Program-made: the position numbers and the translations under genes
Shown here: positions 1-6,001 of the stretch, piece after piece
How positions within the stretch are numbered: position 1 is the stretch's first letter
How the letters are laid out: each line of letters begins with the position of its first letter
The notes under the pieces: generated by a model
What the model saw: only the letters and a program-made list of their open reading frames with translations
Told to the model about the DNA's origin: nothing
Databases searched by the model: none
NCBI GenBank assembly: GCA_009779205.1
Contig: WRER01000017.1
Span: 1-8,706 of the forward strand
Source of the DNA: Methanobacteriota archaeon
GTDB taxonomy: Archaea; Halobacteriota; Methanomicrobia; Methanomicrobiales; Methanospirillaceae
DNA: 8,706 nt
Direction of reading: 5' to 3'

Positions 1-7
1 CCCATAA

Positions 8-15
8 TATATAAA
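8..15 (-). promoter_or_regulatory. TATA-box-like element at left edge
   Basis: Read on the minus strand the eight bases are TTTATATA, an exact match to the commonly cited methanogen TATA box. That orientation would drive a leftward transcript of a gene outside the window, with a start roughly 25 nt further left. The box is nearly symmetric, so a rightward transcript starting near position 36 cannot be excluded, and no A-rich BRE is obvious on either side. Orientation and use are inference. Confidence 0.35.
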
Positions 16-52
16 CCACCGGTAAAGCCACTTGTCTATTGAGTATGATTTT

Positions 53-68
53 CCTGCCGACAGGCAGG
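53..68. repeat. GC-rich hairpin, copy 1 (CCTGCC/GGCAGG)
   Basis: CCTGCC at 53-58 and GGCAGG at 63-68 form a perfect 6-bp stem closed by the tetraloop GACA. The same CCTGCC/GGCAGG arms recur in a second hairpin at 6134-6155, also in non-coding DNA. That suggests a dispersed palindromic repeat family, though two copies alone prove little. Confidence 0.5.
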
Positions 69-284
69 CGCTCCATCCAATCTCTCAAGTTCATTATCAA
101 ACCGCAAAAAAGTGTGAAAGAGGAGAAAATTGTGTTTTACCACTCTCAGCACTCATTTTTGATCTATGTTCAACTGACATTGGAAAGAACTTTCAAAGCA
201 TTTTCCTTCTGCATACTCACGGATGTTCTTTCTCATTATTTCATTTGATCGTTCTGTATAAGTAGGATTCTGCATGCAGTTGGC

Positions 285-326
285 GAAATCGATGGCATTC
301 TGACCGGTCAATGCAGTTCCGATTTC
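285..326. repeat. Nested imperfect inverted repeat
   Basis: GAAATCG (285-291) pairs with CGATTTC (320-326), GCAT (295-298) pairs with ATGC (311-314), and the centre is the perfect palindrome TGACCGGTCA (301-310). The pairs are nested, with small internal loops (292-294 against 315-319, and 299-300). It could be an RNA hairpin or a protein-binding dyad. No T run follows it closely, so a terminator is unlikely. Confidence 0.45.
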
Positions 327-340
327 AATTCGTCTTGTTA

Positions 341-362
341 TTATAGTTCAGTTATAGTTCAG
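341..362. repeat. 11-bp direct tandem repeat, two copies
   Basis: TTATAGTTCAG occurs twice head to tail with no mismatch, at 341-351 and 352-362. It lies about 60 nt past the stop codon of argS. The unit resembles the 13-bp tandem unit TATTATAGATCAC found at 3609-3634 upstream of the ABC transporter. Confidence 0.75.
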
Positions 363-421
363 TTCTTTGTGGTTGTTTTAAGTGTATTACACAATTTCTG
401 CCTGTTATCAGCTGTCAATCA

Positions 422-2125
422 TTACATTGCTGAGATTGGATCAATTCCAAGTGTCTCAAGTGCTTCTTTGAGTGTGTTTTGTGTTGCAATGACGAGAGCA
501 ATTCTGCTGTCTCGGATAATCCCCTCGCTTTTCAATACTGGTTCAGCATGGTAAAAGGAGTTGAACAGATCCGCAAGTTCACGAGCATAGATAGCAAGCA
601 GATGAGGACGCAAGTCAGAAATAACCTGTTGAATAACAGATGGAAACTTCGCGATATGTTTTGCAAGCGAGATCTCATATGGTGTTTCATACACAAGAGA
701 TAGAGCATTATACTTTTTGCCAGACCATCCTGCTTCTTTTGCTTTCTCAAGCATACTGCATGCACGTGCATGAGCGTATTGAATGTATGGGCCACTTTGC
801 TTTTCAAAATCCAGTGCTTCTTTCCAGTTAAAAACAGTGCTTTTCTCAGGAATCGTCTTCACAATATCGTATCTGATCGCAGCAATCGAGACTGATTTTG
901 CAATCGCATTCCGCGTCTCATCGCTCAGATCCGGACGACGCGCTGCAACCTCTGCCTTTGCCCGGTCAAGTACCTCATCAAGCAGTTCATCAGCAGAGAT
1001 AAACTTCCCTCGTCGGGTGCTCATTGATCCCTCTGGAAGTGAGACGAATTCAAAAAATAAAATCTCAGGGGGCTTTTCTCCAAGCACATCAAGAGTAGCC
1101 TGAAGTTGCGTGCCAATCAGTTTATGATCTGCACCAAGCACATCAATGACGCGAGAGGAATTATGTGCTTTCCAGCGATGATATGCGAGATCGCGTGCTG
1201 CATACACGCTTGTTCCATCAGAACGACGCAGAACGTATTCTTTTTCAAACCCATACTGGCTCAGATCAAGAGACAATGCCTCTTCGTGTTTTGCAATAGA
1301 GAGGCGGGAGATTTTTGCAAGCAATTTTTCAGTATCTCCATTTTTCACGAAATCGCTCTCAAAAATAAATCGGTCATGCTTCACATCAAGGCGGGCAAGT
1401 GTTTCCTTAAAACCATTCAGACAGCGCATAACCGGCACGCGGAACCGTCGCAGGACTTCAGGATCACTGGCTTCCACGCCTTGCATTAATCTCTCAATCT
1501 CTTTGGCATGAGAGGGATCAGCTTCGAGGTCACGATTCGCCTGAATATAGATATCAGCAACCAGATGATCTCCTTTTTTTGGGGCGGTGATATCTTGCTT
1601 CTGCCATTCAATGCCCCAACTCACGATTGCGATCTGGCGCCCCATATCATTGACATAATACTGCACTTCAACAGGATATCCAGCCTTTTTAAAGCAGCGG
1701 GCGAGTGTGTCTCCAAGGATAGTATTTCTGATATGTCCAACATGCAGAGGCCCGTTTGGGTTTGCACTCGTATGTTCCAAACAGATGGATATCTGATCCG
1801 GAGCTTGGGATATCGTTCCTGCCCCATATCCTGTAGCCTGGGCATTTTCTATTATATGTGCACAGTACGAAGAACCAAATACAAAGTTAATATATGGCCC
1901 AAGAGTAGTAGTCGTGCAGTCGGTCTCAGCTTTGATCCTGGCTTTGATCTTTTCGCAAAGTTCAGAAGCGACCTGGGCAGGATTTCGCTTTTCTTCTTTG
2001 CCTATGGCAAATGCAATTGTTGATGCGAGATCAGCATGTTCTCCTCCATCTGTGAGAAGGGCATTATCCCGTCCAGTGGCATTGCATATGATAGATGAAA
2101 TGGCATTATAGATTGTGCTGTACAT
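422..2125 (-). CDS. argS: Arginyl-tRNA synthetase
   Basis: Cytoplasmic class Ia synthetase that charges tRNA(Arg) with arginine using ATP. The 567-residue product has the usual length. It starts with the N-terminal Add1-type domain (about 1-105), followed by the catalytic Rossmann fold with the HIGH-type motif HVGH at 128-131, inside a typical SANPNGPLHVGHIRN context. A degenerate KMSK region, SMSTRRGKF, lies at about 367-375; many ArgRS proteins lack the canonical KMSK lysine pattern. The C-terminal DALR anticodon-binding domain begins near GPYIQYAHAR (445-454). The ATG at 2123-2125 is preceded by a weak GGA, five bases away. It begins 16 nt after the stop of prf1, so the two are probably co-transcribed and argS may be translationally coupled. 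No frameshift or missing domain is seen. Identification is secure. Confidence 0.97.
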   Translation of the reverse strand: MYSTIYNAISSIICNATGRDNALLTDGGEHADLASTIAFAIGKEEKRNPAQVASELCEKIKARIKAETDCTTTTLGPYINFVFGSSYCAHIIENAQATGYGAGTISQAPDQISICLEHTSANPNGPLHVGHIRNTILGDTLARCFKKAGYPVEVQYYVNDMGRQIAIVSWGIEWQKQDITAPKKGDHLVADIYIQANRDLEADPSHAKEIERLMQGVEASDPEVLRRFRVPVMRCLNGFKETLARLDVKHDRFIFESDFVKNGDTEKLLAKISRLSIAKHEEALSLDLSQYGFEKEYVLRRSDGTSVYAARDLAYHRWKAHNSSRVIDVLGADHKLIGTQLQATLDVLGEKPPEILFFEFVSLPEGSMSTRRGKFISADELLDEVLDRAKAEVAARRPDLSDETRNAIAKSVSIAAIRYDIVKTIPEKSTVFNWKEALDFEKQSGPYIQYAHARACSMLEKAKEAGWSGKKYNALSLVYETPYEISLAKHIAKFPSVIQQVISDLRPHLLAIYARELADLFNSFYHAEPVLKSEGIIRDSRIALVIATQNTLKEALETLGIDPISAM

Positions 2126-2141
2126 GTTCTTCCATTATGTT

Positions 2142-3413
2142 TTAGAATCCAGTTCGATATCGTAAAATTCCAGCGACTCCACCAAATGCAGAGAATAATT
2201 GACTTCCTTCCTCAAAGTCATCGGAGATGATTTGAACCTTCGTATTGCTGGCATCTGCAAGTTCTGTGAGCTCATGAATGATATCAATCTCTTCAACAAG
2301 TGCAAGAGCCGCGGTACAGTCCGGACAGGGTCCGATATCAACATCGGTATCTTTCCCTGGCTCGATCTGCACGGTCAGCTCAGTTGTGTACTTACAATTA
2401 TCGCATTCAAAACGCAGTCTGCTTTTTCTCAGGCGGCTTGAAAGCAACAGGATCTCAACAGCACCAAGTTCAAGATTCTCACGCAGGTTTTTCTCACCAT
2501 AGGTTGCAAGACCGTCATCTTTCACAAGTTCTTTGAAAAAGCGTTCCATGATCTTTTTCTCGATCATGACACTCTGACCACGCAAGGCATCTTCTGCTGC
2601 ATCAACAAGCTCGGCAAGCCCGCTTTCATTTGTGTACGCTACATCAAACAGCCCGATGATACGTTTTTGCAGTTCATGATGGAGGTATTCACCCTGCTCA
2701 AACTCTTCTTTGGTTGGAGAGGGGCCACCGATAAGTACACCTTGAAAGCGATTAAAAAAGTCTTTTTCCGCAAGAAAGATGTCGCTTGATCGATCCCCTA
2801 TCTTTTTGTAGAATTCATGGATTGCGATCTCACGCAGGCGCTGGAAACGAACACTGGACTGACCACCTTTTCTCTGCTTTCCAGGAACAGTAGATGTAGC
2901 ACCTCCTATGGGATCGATTCGATTGCCGCGAAGAAAGCCCCAGTACGCCTCGCGTCTGTCAAGCACGAGCAGTCCGTACACGACTTTTTCTTCGAGCATT
3001 GCTTTGAGTGGTTCAAGCTCAAAGCTAGAACTGCATCGGTACATGTAGAGGTTGATTGGCTCTGGGGGAAGCACAACATGACATTCAAAATCATATTTGT
3101 CCCCGCTTTCCCGGTTAATGGCACCGCAAAAAACAGCCATTCCTCTTTCTGGCGGGCGGTTGTAAAATTTTAGACGTGCTAGAATACTTGAGATTGCACT
3201 CTGTACATTTGTCTTTGTCTGCTTCGATTTGATATTCGCGCTCTGACCGAATTCATCACGAAGCTGAGAGGTGACATCATGAATCTGCTTGTCAGGAGGT
3301 ATGTAAAGGGAGATAAGTTCTGTTCCACTTCCCTCCTTTGCTTCGAGCTTTTCAAGCATCTTTTTAAAGTCATATCTGAGTCGTGCTTCATCCTTTTCGA
3401 CCATTTCTGACAT
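2142..3413 (-). CDS. prf1: Peptide chain release factor aRF1
   Basis: Archaeal class I release factor (eRF1 family) that reads all three stop codons in the ribosomal A site and triggers hydrolysis of peptidyl-tRNA. The product has 423 residues, a normal archaeal length. In the N domain the stop-codon reading motifs are NIKS (60-63) and YxCxxxF (Y125, C127, F131). In the M domain the catalytic GGQ is at 183-185, within GKQRKGGQSSVRF. The C domain carries a zinc-ribbon-like mini-domain with C337/C340 and C363/C366. The ATG at 3411-3413 gives the family-typical N-terminus. A GGAGA lies about 12 nt upstream, rather distant, and a second ATG three codons in (3402-3404) is possible but further from it. 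It is the first gene of a minus-strand pair with argS, so a promoter is expected in 3414-3783. Confidence 0.97.
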   Translation of the reverse strand: MSEMVEKDEARLRYDFKKMLEKLEAKEGSGTELISLYIPPDKQIHDVTSQLRDEFGQSANIKSKQTKTNVQSAISSILARLKFYNRPPERGMAVFCGAINRESGDKYDFECHVVLPPEPINLYMYRCSSSFELEPLKAMLEEKVVYGLLVLDRREAYWGFLRGNRIDPIGGATSTVPGKQRKGGQSSVRFQRLREIAIHEFYKKIGDRSSDIFLAEKDFFNRFQGVLIGGPSPTKEEFEQGEYLHHELQKRIIGLFDVAYTNESGLAELVDAAEDALRGQSVMIEKKIMERFFKELVKDDGLATYGEKNLRENLELGAVEILLLSSRLRKSRLRFECDNCKYTTELTVQIEPGKDTDVDIGPCPDCTAALALVEEIDIIHELTELADASNTKVQIISDDFEEGSQLFSAFGGVAGILRYRTGF

Positions 3414-3564
3414 ATATTGATTCTATCTCCGATTAATTCACCATGCAGCTCAGCAGTATGCGCTATTGATATTTGTTGTGTTGTCACGCGAGTGTACAAG
3501 ATATCTATTATCTCCAATTAGTACATTGATAGACACAGAATACACAAGAATAAAGCTCACAAAT

Positions 3565-3596
3565 AATAAGCCTAGGTGTATAGACCTATACTTATT
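3565..3596. promoter_or_regulatory. Operator-like imperfect palindrome
   Basis: The 32 bases are symmetric about 3580/3581, with 26 of 32 positions matching their reverse complement. The outer arms are AATAAG (3565-3570) and CTTATT (3591-3596). The core is TAGGT (3573-3577), TATA in the centre (3579-3582) and ACCTA (3584-3588). A second, offset dyad, GTATAG-AC-CTATAC, covers 3578-3591. The arms and core resemble sites for dimeric archaeal regulators, and the TATA-like bases overlap the right half, which would suit repression of the downstream transporter. The regulator is unknown. Confidence 0.5.
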
Positions 3597-3608
3597 GAAG
3601 AGCAAAGG

Positions 3609-3640
3609 TATTATAGATCACTATTATAGATCACTATTAT
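3609..3640. repeat. 13-bp direct tandem repeat, about 2.5 copies
   Basis: TATTATAGATCAC is repeated exactly at 3609-3621 and 3622-3634, and a third partial copy, TATTAT, continues to 3640. It lies between the dyad at 3565-3596 and the permease, near the expected transcription start if the TATA-like bases at 3586-3594 are used. It could be a set of regulator sites or a product of replication slippage. Confidence 0.8.
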
Positions 3641-3651
3641 CTTCAGCTCAT

Positions 3652-3705
3652 CTGGAGGGGCTATCCAGTGATAGGTAAAGAGACTGGACAGCCTCCTGGA
3701 GATAG
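3652..3705 (+). promoter_or_regulatory. Candidate structured leader with alternative hairpins
   Basis: CTATCCAG (3661-3668) can pair with CTGGACAG (3684-3691) with one mismatch, and the stem extends through GGAGG(GG) at 3654-3660 and CCTCC at 3692-3696. The same left arm can instead fold locally as CTATC (3661-3665) with GATAG (3670-3674), a 4-base loop apart. It could also pair imperfectly with CTGGAGATAG (3696-3705). Competing folds ahead of a transporter suggest an attenuator or regulatory leader. I do not recognise a known riboswitch class, and fluoride or TPP motifs are not apparent. Confidence 0.35.
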
Positions 3706-3783
3706 GGTGCATGTTCACAACAGATATGTGCTGACTGATGTAACATAATAAGACAAGAAGGAATCGAAATGGAGATCATATAA

Positions 3784-4566
3784 ATGGTACAAGCAGATAC
3801 GAAGAGGCGTCTAGGGTATGCTCTTCTCTCACTGTTTATGGCTGTAGCTATCTGGGAGTTCGTAGCAGTGGCAGTGGTGCAGAATAAATACCTTTTACCT
3901 TCATTTACTGACGTCTTTGCAGCTTTTCTCTCTATTCTTTCGCTTGGGCAGATATATCGTGATCTCTGGACAAGTCTGATCCACTTTGGCATTGGCATGT
4001 CCCTTTCCCTCCTTATTGGTCTTCCACTCGGGGTTTGCATGGGGTGGTTTTGGCGTGCAAATTATCTCTTAAATCCAATTGTTGAGATTCTTCGTCCCAT
4101 CCCTCCACTTGCATTGATTCCTTTTGCAATTGTCTGGCTTGGACTTACTAGTTTTTCAGCAGGGTTTGTAGTGTTTGTAGGAGCGGTGTTTCCAATTATC
4201 ATTAATACCTATGCTGGCTTTTCTACAGTTCCAAAGGTGTTTGTTGATGTTGGAAAAGTGCTCGGCTGCACAAGTGACCTGCGTCAGATTCGCTATATTG
4301 CATTTCCAGCAGCAATGCCTCATTTGGTATCTGGCTTTCGCGTTGCATGTGGTACTGCATGGATGTGCCTTGTTGGAGCTGAAATGTTTGGTGTGTCACG
4401 GTTTGGCCTAGGTCAGAAGATCTGGTGGTATTATAACTTGCACCAGATGGATAAGGTAATGGTATATATTTTAATTCTTGGCTTTGTAGGGCTTGCATTT
4501 GATACCCTTTGTAGATGGTATATTAGTAAAAAGTTGTTGAAATGGAAAGTTGGGGAGGTGAGTTAG
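3784..4566 (+). CDS. ABC transporter permease, NitT/TauT (SsuC/TauC) type
   Basis: Membrane subunit of an ABC importer in the nitrate/sulfonate/taurine class, with 260 residues and a BPD_transp_1 fold. Hydrophobic segments lie at about 11-32, 68-88, 104-122, 125-145, 189-205 and 225-245. RPIPPLALIPF at 104-114 is characteristic of the class. The cytoplasmic EAA coupling loop is at about 154-185 (DVGKVLGCTS, then FPAAMPHLVSGFR). Here the EAA residues themselves are VDVG, but the invariant glycine (161) is kept. An in-frame TAA directly abuts the ATG at 3784, so this is the first possible ATG start; GGAG at 3771-3774 with a 9-nt spacer supports it. The ATPase gene follows after 1 nt. The substrate cannot be told from sequence; the usual substrate-binding partner is not in the window. 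Confidence 0.92.
   Translation: MVQADTKRRLGYALLSLFMAVAIWEFVAVAVVQNKYLLPSFTDVFAAFLSILSLGQIYRDLWTSLIHFGIGMSLSLLIGLPLGVCMGWFWRANYLLNPIVEILRPIPPLALIPFAIVWLGLTSFSAGFVVFVGAVFPIIINTYAGFSTVPKVFVDVGKVLGCTSDLRQIRYIAFPAAMPHLVSGFRVACGTAWMCLVGAEMFGVSRFGLGQKIWWYYNLHQMDKVMVYILILGFVGLAFDTLCRWYISKKLLKWKVGEVS
4554..4561 (+). promoter_or_regulatory. Strong Shine-Dalgarno site of the ABC ATPase gene
   Basis: GGAGGTGA is a full-length match to the archaeal anti-SD at the 16S 3' end. It lies 6 nt before the ATG at 4568 and inside the last codons of the permease gene, which supports that ATG and coupled translation of the pair. Confidence 0.85.
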
Positions 4567-4567
4567 G

Positions 4568-5320
4568 ATGGGTGCAGTATCTATTCACCATGTTTCAAAG
4601 CGATTTAAAATGGATGATGGTTCTGAGTTTACGGCGCTTTCTGATATCTCATTTGAAATTGCAGAAGATGAATTTGTGTCATTTGTCGGTCCGTCCGGAT
4701 GCGGGAAGACAACGCTGCTGCGTATCATTGCCGGGCTTGATTGTGCAACTGAAGGAAAGGTTTTTGTCGATAATACTGAGATCGTGAAGCCAGGCCCTCT
4801 CGTTGGCATGGTGTTTCAGGAGTACTCATTGTTTCCATGGCTGAATGCGCTTGATAATATTGCATTTGGACAAAAGATGAAAGGTATTTCAAAAGAAAAG
4901 CGTCATAGCGATGCGATGAAATATGTAGAACTCGTTGGACTTGCAGGATTTGAGCGGAGCTATCCCTATGAGCTCTCAGGTGGGATGCGCCAGAGAGTTG
5001 CTATTGCGCGGGCATTAGCAAATAATCCCGATTTACTCATTATGGATGAGCCATTTGGTGCACTTGATGCTCAAACACGAAATATGATGCAAAGAGAATT
5101 GCTTGATATATGGGAAAAACAGAAGAAAACCATTCTGTTTGTGACGCATAGTGTTGATGAGGCTGTATATCTGTCCGATCGTATCGTTGTGCTTGCTCAT
5201 GCTCCTGGCCGTATTTCAGATATTGTGCAGGTAACGGTGCCACGGCCAAGAGATAGGACTGATCCTGAGTTTGCATCTTTTCGAAAGCATGTGCTTACCA
5301 TGATTGAAAGCATGGCGTAA
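4568..5320 (+). CDS. ABC transporter ATPase, NitT/TauT (SsuB/TauB) type
   Basis: Cytoplasmic ATPase subunit that powers the importer formed with the preceding permease. It has 250 residues and all ABC motifs intact: Walker A GPSGCGKTT at 41-49, Q-loop glutamine 84 in FQEYSLFPW, signature LSGGMRQR at 136-143, Walker B LLIMDE at 156-161 with catalytic E161, D-loop ALD at 165-167 and H-loop histidine 194. The sequence EYSLFPW after the Q-loop and the PGRI segment near 213-216 are typical of the SsuB/TauB/NrtD group. The start is fixed by the strong SD 6 nt upstream. It is the second and last gene of the operon, since a palindromic, T-rich stretch follows the stop. The substrate is unknown; alkylsulfonate, taurine or pyrimidine-like ligands are family precedents, not evidence here. 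Confidence 0.95.
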   Translation: MGAVSIHHVSKRFKMDDGSEFTALSDISFEIAEDEFVSFVGPSGCGKTTLLRIIAGLDCATEGKVFVDNTEIVKPGPLVGMVFQEYSLFPWLNALDNIAFGQKMKGISKEKRHSDAMKYVELVGLAGFERSYPYELSGGMRQRVAIARALANNPDLLIMDEPFGALDAQTRNMMQRELLDIWEKQKKTILFVTHSVDEAVYLSDRIVVLAHAPGRISDIVQVTVPRPRDRTDPEFASFRKHVLTMIESMA

Positions 5321-5326
5321 CAATGC

Positions 5327-5352
5327 ACAATTAATTGTTGTTTGACGTCAAA
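5327..5352. repeat. Two adjacent perfect 12-bp palindromes
   Basis: ACAATTAATTGT (5327-5338) and TTTGACGTCAAA (5341-5352) are each perfect palindromes, two bases apart, with centres 14 bp apart. They begin 7 bases after the ATPase stop codon and lie about 110 bases before rpl10e. They could be binding sites for dimeric regulators or stems of a bidirectional terminator. The short A/T-rich arms make weak RNA hairpins. Confidence 0.6.
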
Positions 5353-5353
5353 A

Positions 5354-5362
5354 TTTCTTTTT
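5354..5362 (+). terminator. T-rich terminator of the ABC operon
   Basis: A pyrimidine run with six consecutive T residues follows the ATPase gene by about 35 bases, directly after the palindrome pair. Archaeal RNA polymerase terminates on such oligo-T tracts, so the ABC transcript probably ends here. Confidence 0.5.
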
Positions 5363-5413
5363 TCGACACGCAAAAGGTGAGGGGTGAATTTGGGTGGAGC
5401 ATATGCGAAACCA

Positions 5414-5440
5414 TTAATATCACTGTATGCGATTATATAA
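5414..5440 (+). promoter_or_regulatory. Promoter region of rpl10e, two TATA candidates
   Basis: TTATATAA at 5433-5440 is the better TATA match, but the usual 25-nt distance would place transcription start on the ATG itself. That conflicts with the AGGAG site at 5451-5455. A weaker box, TTAATAT at 5414-5420, would give a leader of about 20 nt containing that site. I cannot tell which is used. Confidence 0.4.
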
Positions 5441-5450
5441 AACACATTTC

Positions 5451-5455
5451 AGGAG
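5451..5455 (+). promoter_or_regulatory. Shine-Dalgarno site of rpl10e
   Basis: AGGAG lies 6 nt before the ATG at 5462, a good spacing, and supports this start codon for the ribosomal protein. Confidence 0.7.
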
Positions 5456-5461
5456 ATTTTC

Positions 5462-5974
5462 ATGGTTCGGAAACCAAATAGTATGTATCGTTATATTTCT
5501 AAACGAGCATATACAAGACGAGAATATATGGGCGGTGTGCCTGGGTTAAAGATTGTTCAGTTTGATATGGGTAATTTATCGGCATATTTTCCAATGGAAG
5601 TGTCTATCACTGTCGATGAAGCTTGTCAGATCAGGCACAGCGCCCTTGAAGCGGCTCGTACAAGTATTAACCGTAAATTAAACAAAGACCTGGGAAGAGC
5701 AAACTATCACTTGAAACTCAGAACCTATCCTCACCATGTTCTTCGTGAGAATAAGCAGGCAACAGGCGCCGGTGCAGACCGTGTGTCTGAAGGTATGCGT
5801 CGTGCATTTGGAAAGGCTGTTGGAACAGCGGCACGAGTAACTCCGGGTCAAAAAATATTTACTGTTTATTCAGAACCTCAGCATCTTGAACGGGTGAAAA
5901 ACGCACTCCGCCATGGAGGTCAGAAGTTACCTTCACCTGTTCACTTTGTGGTAGATATCAAAGATCAAGCATAA
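5462..5974 (+). CDS. rpl10e: Large-subunit ribosomal protein L10e (uL16)
   Basis: Structural protein of the 50S subunit and archaeal/eukaryotic counterpart of bacterial L16, located near the peptidyl-transferase centre and the tRNA elbow. The 170-residue product has the full family length. The N-terminal RKPNSMYR and the block [22 protein letters not shown] (about 16-37) are hallmarks of archaeal L10e. The conserved loop region [25 protein letters not shown] spans about 94-118, and the C-terminal part (about 125-165) closes the alpha/beta fold. The gene stands alone rather than in a ribosomal protein operon: the ABC operon ends upstream with its own terminator, and the downstream amzA is on the other strand. 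It is followed immediately by a T6 run. The nearby TATA candidates fit strong independent expression. Identification is secure. Confidence 0.97.
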   Translation: MVRKPNSMYRYISKRAYTRREYMGGVPGLKIVQFDMGNLSAYFPMEVSITVDEACQIRHSALEAARTSINRKLNKDLGRANYHLKLRTYPHHVLRENKQATGAGADRVSEGMRRAFGKAVGTAARVTPGQKIFTVYSEPQHLERVKNALRHGGQKLPSPVHFVVDIKDQA

Positions 5975-6001
5975 TTTTTTGTAACTATTGACCTCTTTTT
6001 T
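5975..6001 (+). terminator. Oligo-T terminator region after rpl10e
   Basis: Six T residues (5975-5980) start directly after the stop codon, and a second T6 run lies at 5996-6001. Two successive U tracts are a typical archaeal intrinsic termination signal. No strong hairpin precedes them. Confidence 0.6.

Larger units (their letters stand above)
16..421. other. Intergenic region downstream of argS, no convincing gene
   Basis: About 400 bases lie between the end of argS and the left edge. The plus strand has a 77-codon open frame from a TTG at 32, but it has no Shine-Dalgarno site, unremarkable composition, and reads straight through the GC-rich hairpin, so I do not call it. The minus strand is interrupted by stops. 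The region holds a GC-rich hairpin (53-68), perfect 10-bp palindromes at 270-279 (CTGCATGCAG) and 301-310 (TGACCGGTCA), a nested dyad (285-326) and an 11-bp tandem repeat (341-362). A six-base A run at 106-111, a T run on the minus strand, is the only visible candidate stop for argS transcription, and it lies about 310 nt past the stop codon. Confidence 0.6.
3414..3783. other. Divergent intergenic region between prf1 and the ABC permease
   Basis: This 370-base stretch must hold the promoters of both prf1 (leftward) and the transporter operon (rightward). I see no real gene: a 70-codon TTG-started frame at 3466-3678 reads through the repeats and lacks a ribosome site. Going right, it contains an 8-bp palindrome AGATATCT (3499-3506), an imperfect 32-bp dyad (3565-3596), a 13-bp tandem repeat (3609-3640), a set of alternative hairpins (3652-3705) and a GGAG site before the permease. 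A TATA-like CTATACTTA lies in the right half of the dyad. Neither TATA box is a consensus match, so transcription starts are not assigned. Confidence 0.6.

Noticed and set aside
32..265. 77-codon plus-strand open frame from a TTG
   Set aside because: No Shine-Dalgarno site, reads through the GC-rich hairpin, low-complexity hydrophobic end, no recognisable family.
341..362. CRISPR-like array
   Set aside because: Units are adjacent without spacers and far too short; a simple tandem repeat.
3466..3678. 70-codon plus-strand open frame from a TTG in the divergent region
   Set aside because: Runs through the dyad and tandem repeat and has no ribosome site; better explained as non-coding control DNA.
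3769..3783. Four-codon frame (M-E-I-I) whose stop abuts the permease ATG
   Set aside because: Too short to judge; its GGAG is simply the permease ribosome site.
3414..3783. tRNA or other known RNA gene in the large intergenic region
   Set aside because: No cloverleaf, T-loop consensus or box C/D pattern could be read.
5393..5416. GTG-started seven-codon frame with a GGTGA-like site before rpl10e
   Set aside because: Very short, and purine-rich G runs are enough to explain the apparent ribosome site.
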